Of a DNA stretch of 64,000 nt, positions 62,612 through 64,000 are shown piece by piece. Within the stretch, counting starts at the first letter, position 1. Each line of letters begins with the position of its first letter. The translations under genes and the position numbers were made by a program. The notes under the pieces are model-generated. The model saw nothing but the letters and a program-made list of their open reading frames with translations. It was not told the origin of the DNA and searched no databases. Source of the DNA: Bacteriovorax sp. MedPE-SWde (GTDB taxonomy: Bacteria > Bdellovibrionota > Bacteriovoracia > Bacteriovoracales > Bacteriovoracaceae); the NCBI GenBank assembly GCA_001874305.1, contig MPCU01000002.1, positions 186,001 to 250,000 of the forward strand, given 5' to 3'.

Positions 62612-64000
62612 TTAAGCCTCTTCTATTTTTTTAATCACTCTTACAATATCAATTCTCTTAACCGGTTTAGATAAATACTCATTCATACCGGCCTCAAAAC
62701 AACTCTTCTTATCATCTTCAAATGCATTTGCTGTAAGTGCAATAATTTGACAAGGTGATAGTTCTTTACTCTTTTCATATAAGCGAATTTCTTTAGTTGC
62801 TGTTAGTCCATCCATTACAGGCATCTGCATATCCATAAGAATATATTCAGGTCGATATTCCTTAAAATACTCAACAGCGGCCTTACCATTTTCAACAACT
62901 TCAAAGTCTAAAGCTAGCTTGCCAAGAATTTTAGAGACAACTTTTTGGTTTATCTTATTATCTTCCGCAACCAGTATCGATATCTTTCTATCAAGTAATA
63001 GTTCTTCATTCTTTAACACTTCTTTAAGATCACTTTCTTTTATAAAGCTAAGCGCCTTAATTGTAATATCGAAACTTGTTCCTTTACCGACTTCACTTTT
63101 AACTTGTATAGTACCATTCATGAGCTCTACGAGAGACTTAGTTATCGAGAGACCAAGACCTGTTCCTCCATACTTCCTTGTTATTGATGCATCAGCTTGC
63201 TGAAAAGGTCTAAAGATATTCTTTAACTGATCCTTATTCATCCCAATTCCTGTATCCTTGACAGAGATATTGAGATAGTTGTCTTCAACCTTAATCTCAA
63301 GAGTAACAACTCCCCCTTCTGTAAACTTGATAGCATTGCTTAAGAGGTTATTAAGAATTTGCTTTATTCTAAATTCATCAGAATTAAGATAGGTATCATT
63401 ATGAATATTGTTAACTACGATCAGGTTAGAGTTTTTCTCTTTTGCCTTCACATTAAATGTTAATACTGTTTCATCAAGAATCCTCTTTAATGAGAAGTCT
63501 CTATTTTCTATTTGTATCTTATTAGCTTCTATCTTTGAAAAGTCTAGAATTTCATTAATAAGATAGAGCAGAGTTTCTCCACTACTTTCAAGAAGCTCTA
63601 CTAATTCGCTCTGTTCCTTATCGAGAGAGCTTTGTTTTAAAAGATCTGTCATTCCTAGAACACCATTAATAGGAGTTCTTATTTCATGTGACATATTAGC
63701 TAGGAATGCTGTTTTGAGCTCAGCGGCCTTTCTAATATCATCAATGGCCTTCTTACTAATACTTTCGGCCTTCTTTATTACCGTAATATCATCTATAATT
63801 GCAAAGAAACCTTTAAGGTCATTCTCTTCATTAAAAATTGCCGACATACTTAATGTAATAGGAAGATCAGAGAGGTCTTTTTTAAGGAGTGTCCACTCTC
63901 TATCTTCGACATCACCCTTTCTTGCATTAAATGCAAGAACTTCAAAACCTGCATCAAAGTAAAGTTCATGTATCTTTCCTAACTCACTTGCCCTATCTTC
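62612..64000 (-). CDS. PAS-containing hybrid histidine kinase with C-terminal receiver, 5' end beyond window
   Basis: The ATG at 63847 is internal: the frame stays open to the right edge and the residues upstream (EWTLLKKDLSDLPITLS...) continue a PAS domain, so 462 residues are visible and the N-terminus is missing. HisKA has ANMSHEIRTPINGVLG, HATPase has NLLSNAIKFT, DTGIGM and GTGLGLSI. The C-terminal receiver has VAEDNKIN, ILMDMQMPVMDG and LSKPV. It is a typical multistep-relay kinase; phosphate would pass from His to receiver and then to an Hpt protein such as the one at 61804. Confidence 0.93.
   Translation of the reverse strand, partial: EDRASELGKIHELYFDAGFEVLAFNARKGDVEDREWTLLKKDLSDLPITLSMSAIFNEENDLKGFFAIIDDITVIKKAESISKKAIDDIRKAAELKTAFLANMSHEIRTPINGVLGMTDLLKQSSLDKEQSELVELLESSGETLLYLINEILDFSKIEANKIQIENRDFSLKRILDETVLTFNVKAKEKNSNLIVVNNIHNDTYLNSDEFRIKQILNNLLSNAIKFTEGGVVTLEIKVEDNYLNISVKDTGIGMNKDQLKNIFRPFQQADASITRKYGGTGLGLSITKSLVELMNGTIQVKSEVGKGTSFDITIKALSFIKESDLKEVLKNEELLLDRKISILVAEDNKINQKVVSKILGKLALDFEVVENGKAAVEYFKEYRPEYILMDMQMPVMDGLTATKEIRLYEKSKELSPCQIIALTANAFEDDKKSCFEAGMNEYLSKPVKRIDIVRVIKKIEEA

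Noticed and set aside
1-64000. tRNA, rRNA, insertion sequences, prophage or integron features
   Set aside because: Scanning gaps between genes found no cloverleaf-like sequence, transposase, integrase or flanking direct repeats.

Overview
The window is AT-rich and gene-dense, and it looks like a chromosomal segment of a free-living Gram-negative bacterium. The combination of traits fits a marine predatory Bdellovibrionota member of the Bacteriovorax/Halobacteriovorax type: two secreted endonuclease I paralogues, a secreted subtilisin, a TonB-dependent receptor, a very large His-Asp phosphorelay repertoire, degenerate HD-GYP proteins, and several secreted proteins I cannot place in any family. 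That assignment is inferred from gene content and base composition. No rRNA, tRNA, CRISPR array, insertion sequence or prophage was seen.

Layout. 0-8.7 kb: a metal-dependent hydrolase cut by the left edge, a CobB-type sirtuin, a thiolase/CBS-domain operon, a short hibernation factor, a compact ArsR-YeeE/YedE sulfur operon whose regulator carries the two cysteines of persulfide sensors, and a thioesterase-ABC exporter-HD operon. 8.7-14 kb: a proton-channel subunit (MotA/TolQ/ExbB family) paired with an ExbD-like stalk fused to a von Willebrand A domain, facing a MoxR-DUF58-transglutaminase operon. 14-22 kb: cell-wall lytic transglycosylase, PilZ protein, endonuclease I, DsbA-like lipoprotein, OmpR/histidine kinase pair, DEDD exonuclease, DUF309 protein and truncated haemoglobin. 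22-34 kb: secreted protease, TonB receptor, metabolic singletons, cold-shock protein, FabH, second endonuclease I, DTW-domain tRNA modifier, HiPIP. 34-39 kb: leucyltransferase Bpt, AlkB, and an aapJQMP amino-acid ABC transporter whose operon appears to end in alkB. 39-48 kb: a repeat-containing secreted protein, sugar/surface genes, TrmFO, NAD synthetase and a histone H1-like protein. 48.5-55 kb and 61.8-64 kb: dense phosphorelay blocks (kinases, Hpt proteins, single and tandem receivers, a receiver-HD protein), separated by an APC permease with a stress-protein tail, TyrS, GltX and a strikingly periodic Cys-rich secreted protein. The last kinase is cut by the right edge.

How the genes may work together. 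The phosphorelay blocks contain the parts of multistep relays: hybrid kinases, three Hpt carriers and several outputs. Two of the Hpt/receiver transcripts are preceded by similar FliA (sigma-28)-like promoter matches, which would tie this signalling to motility. The proton-channel/vWA pair next to MoxR-DUF58-transglutaminase is the most promising under-described system here: it has the parts of an inner-membrane, ion-powered motor whose moving subunit carries a metal-dependent adhesion domain. Start codons were reassigned for several genes where a Shine-Dalgarno sequence or signal peptide supports an internal start.
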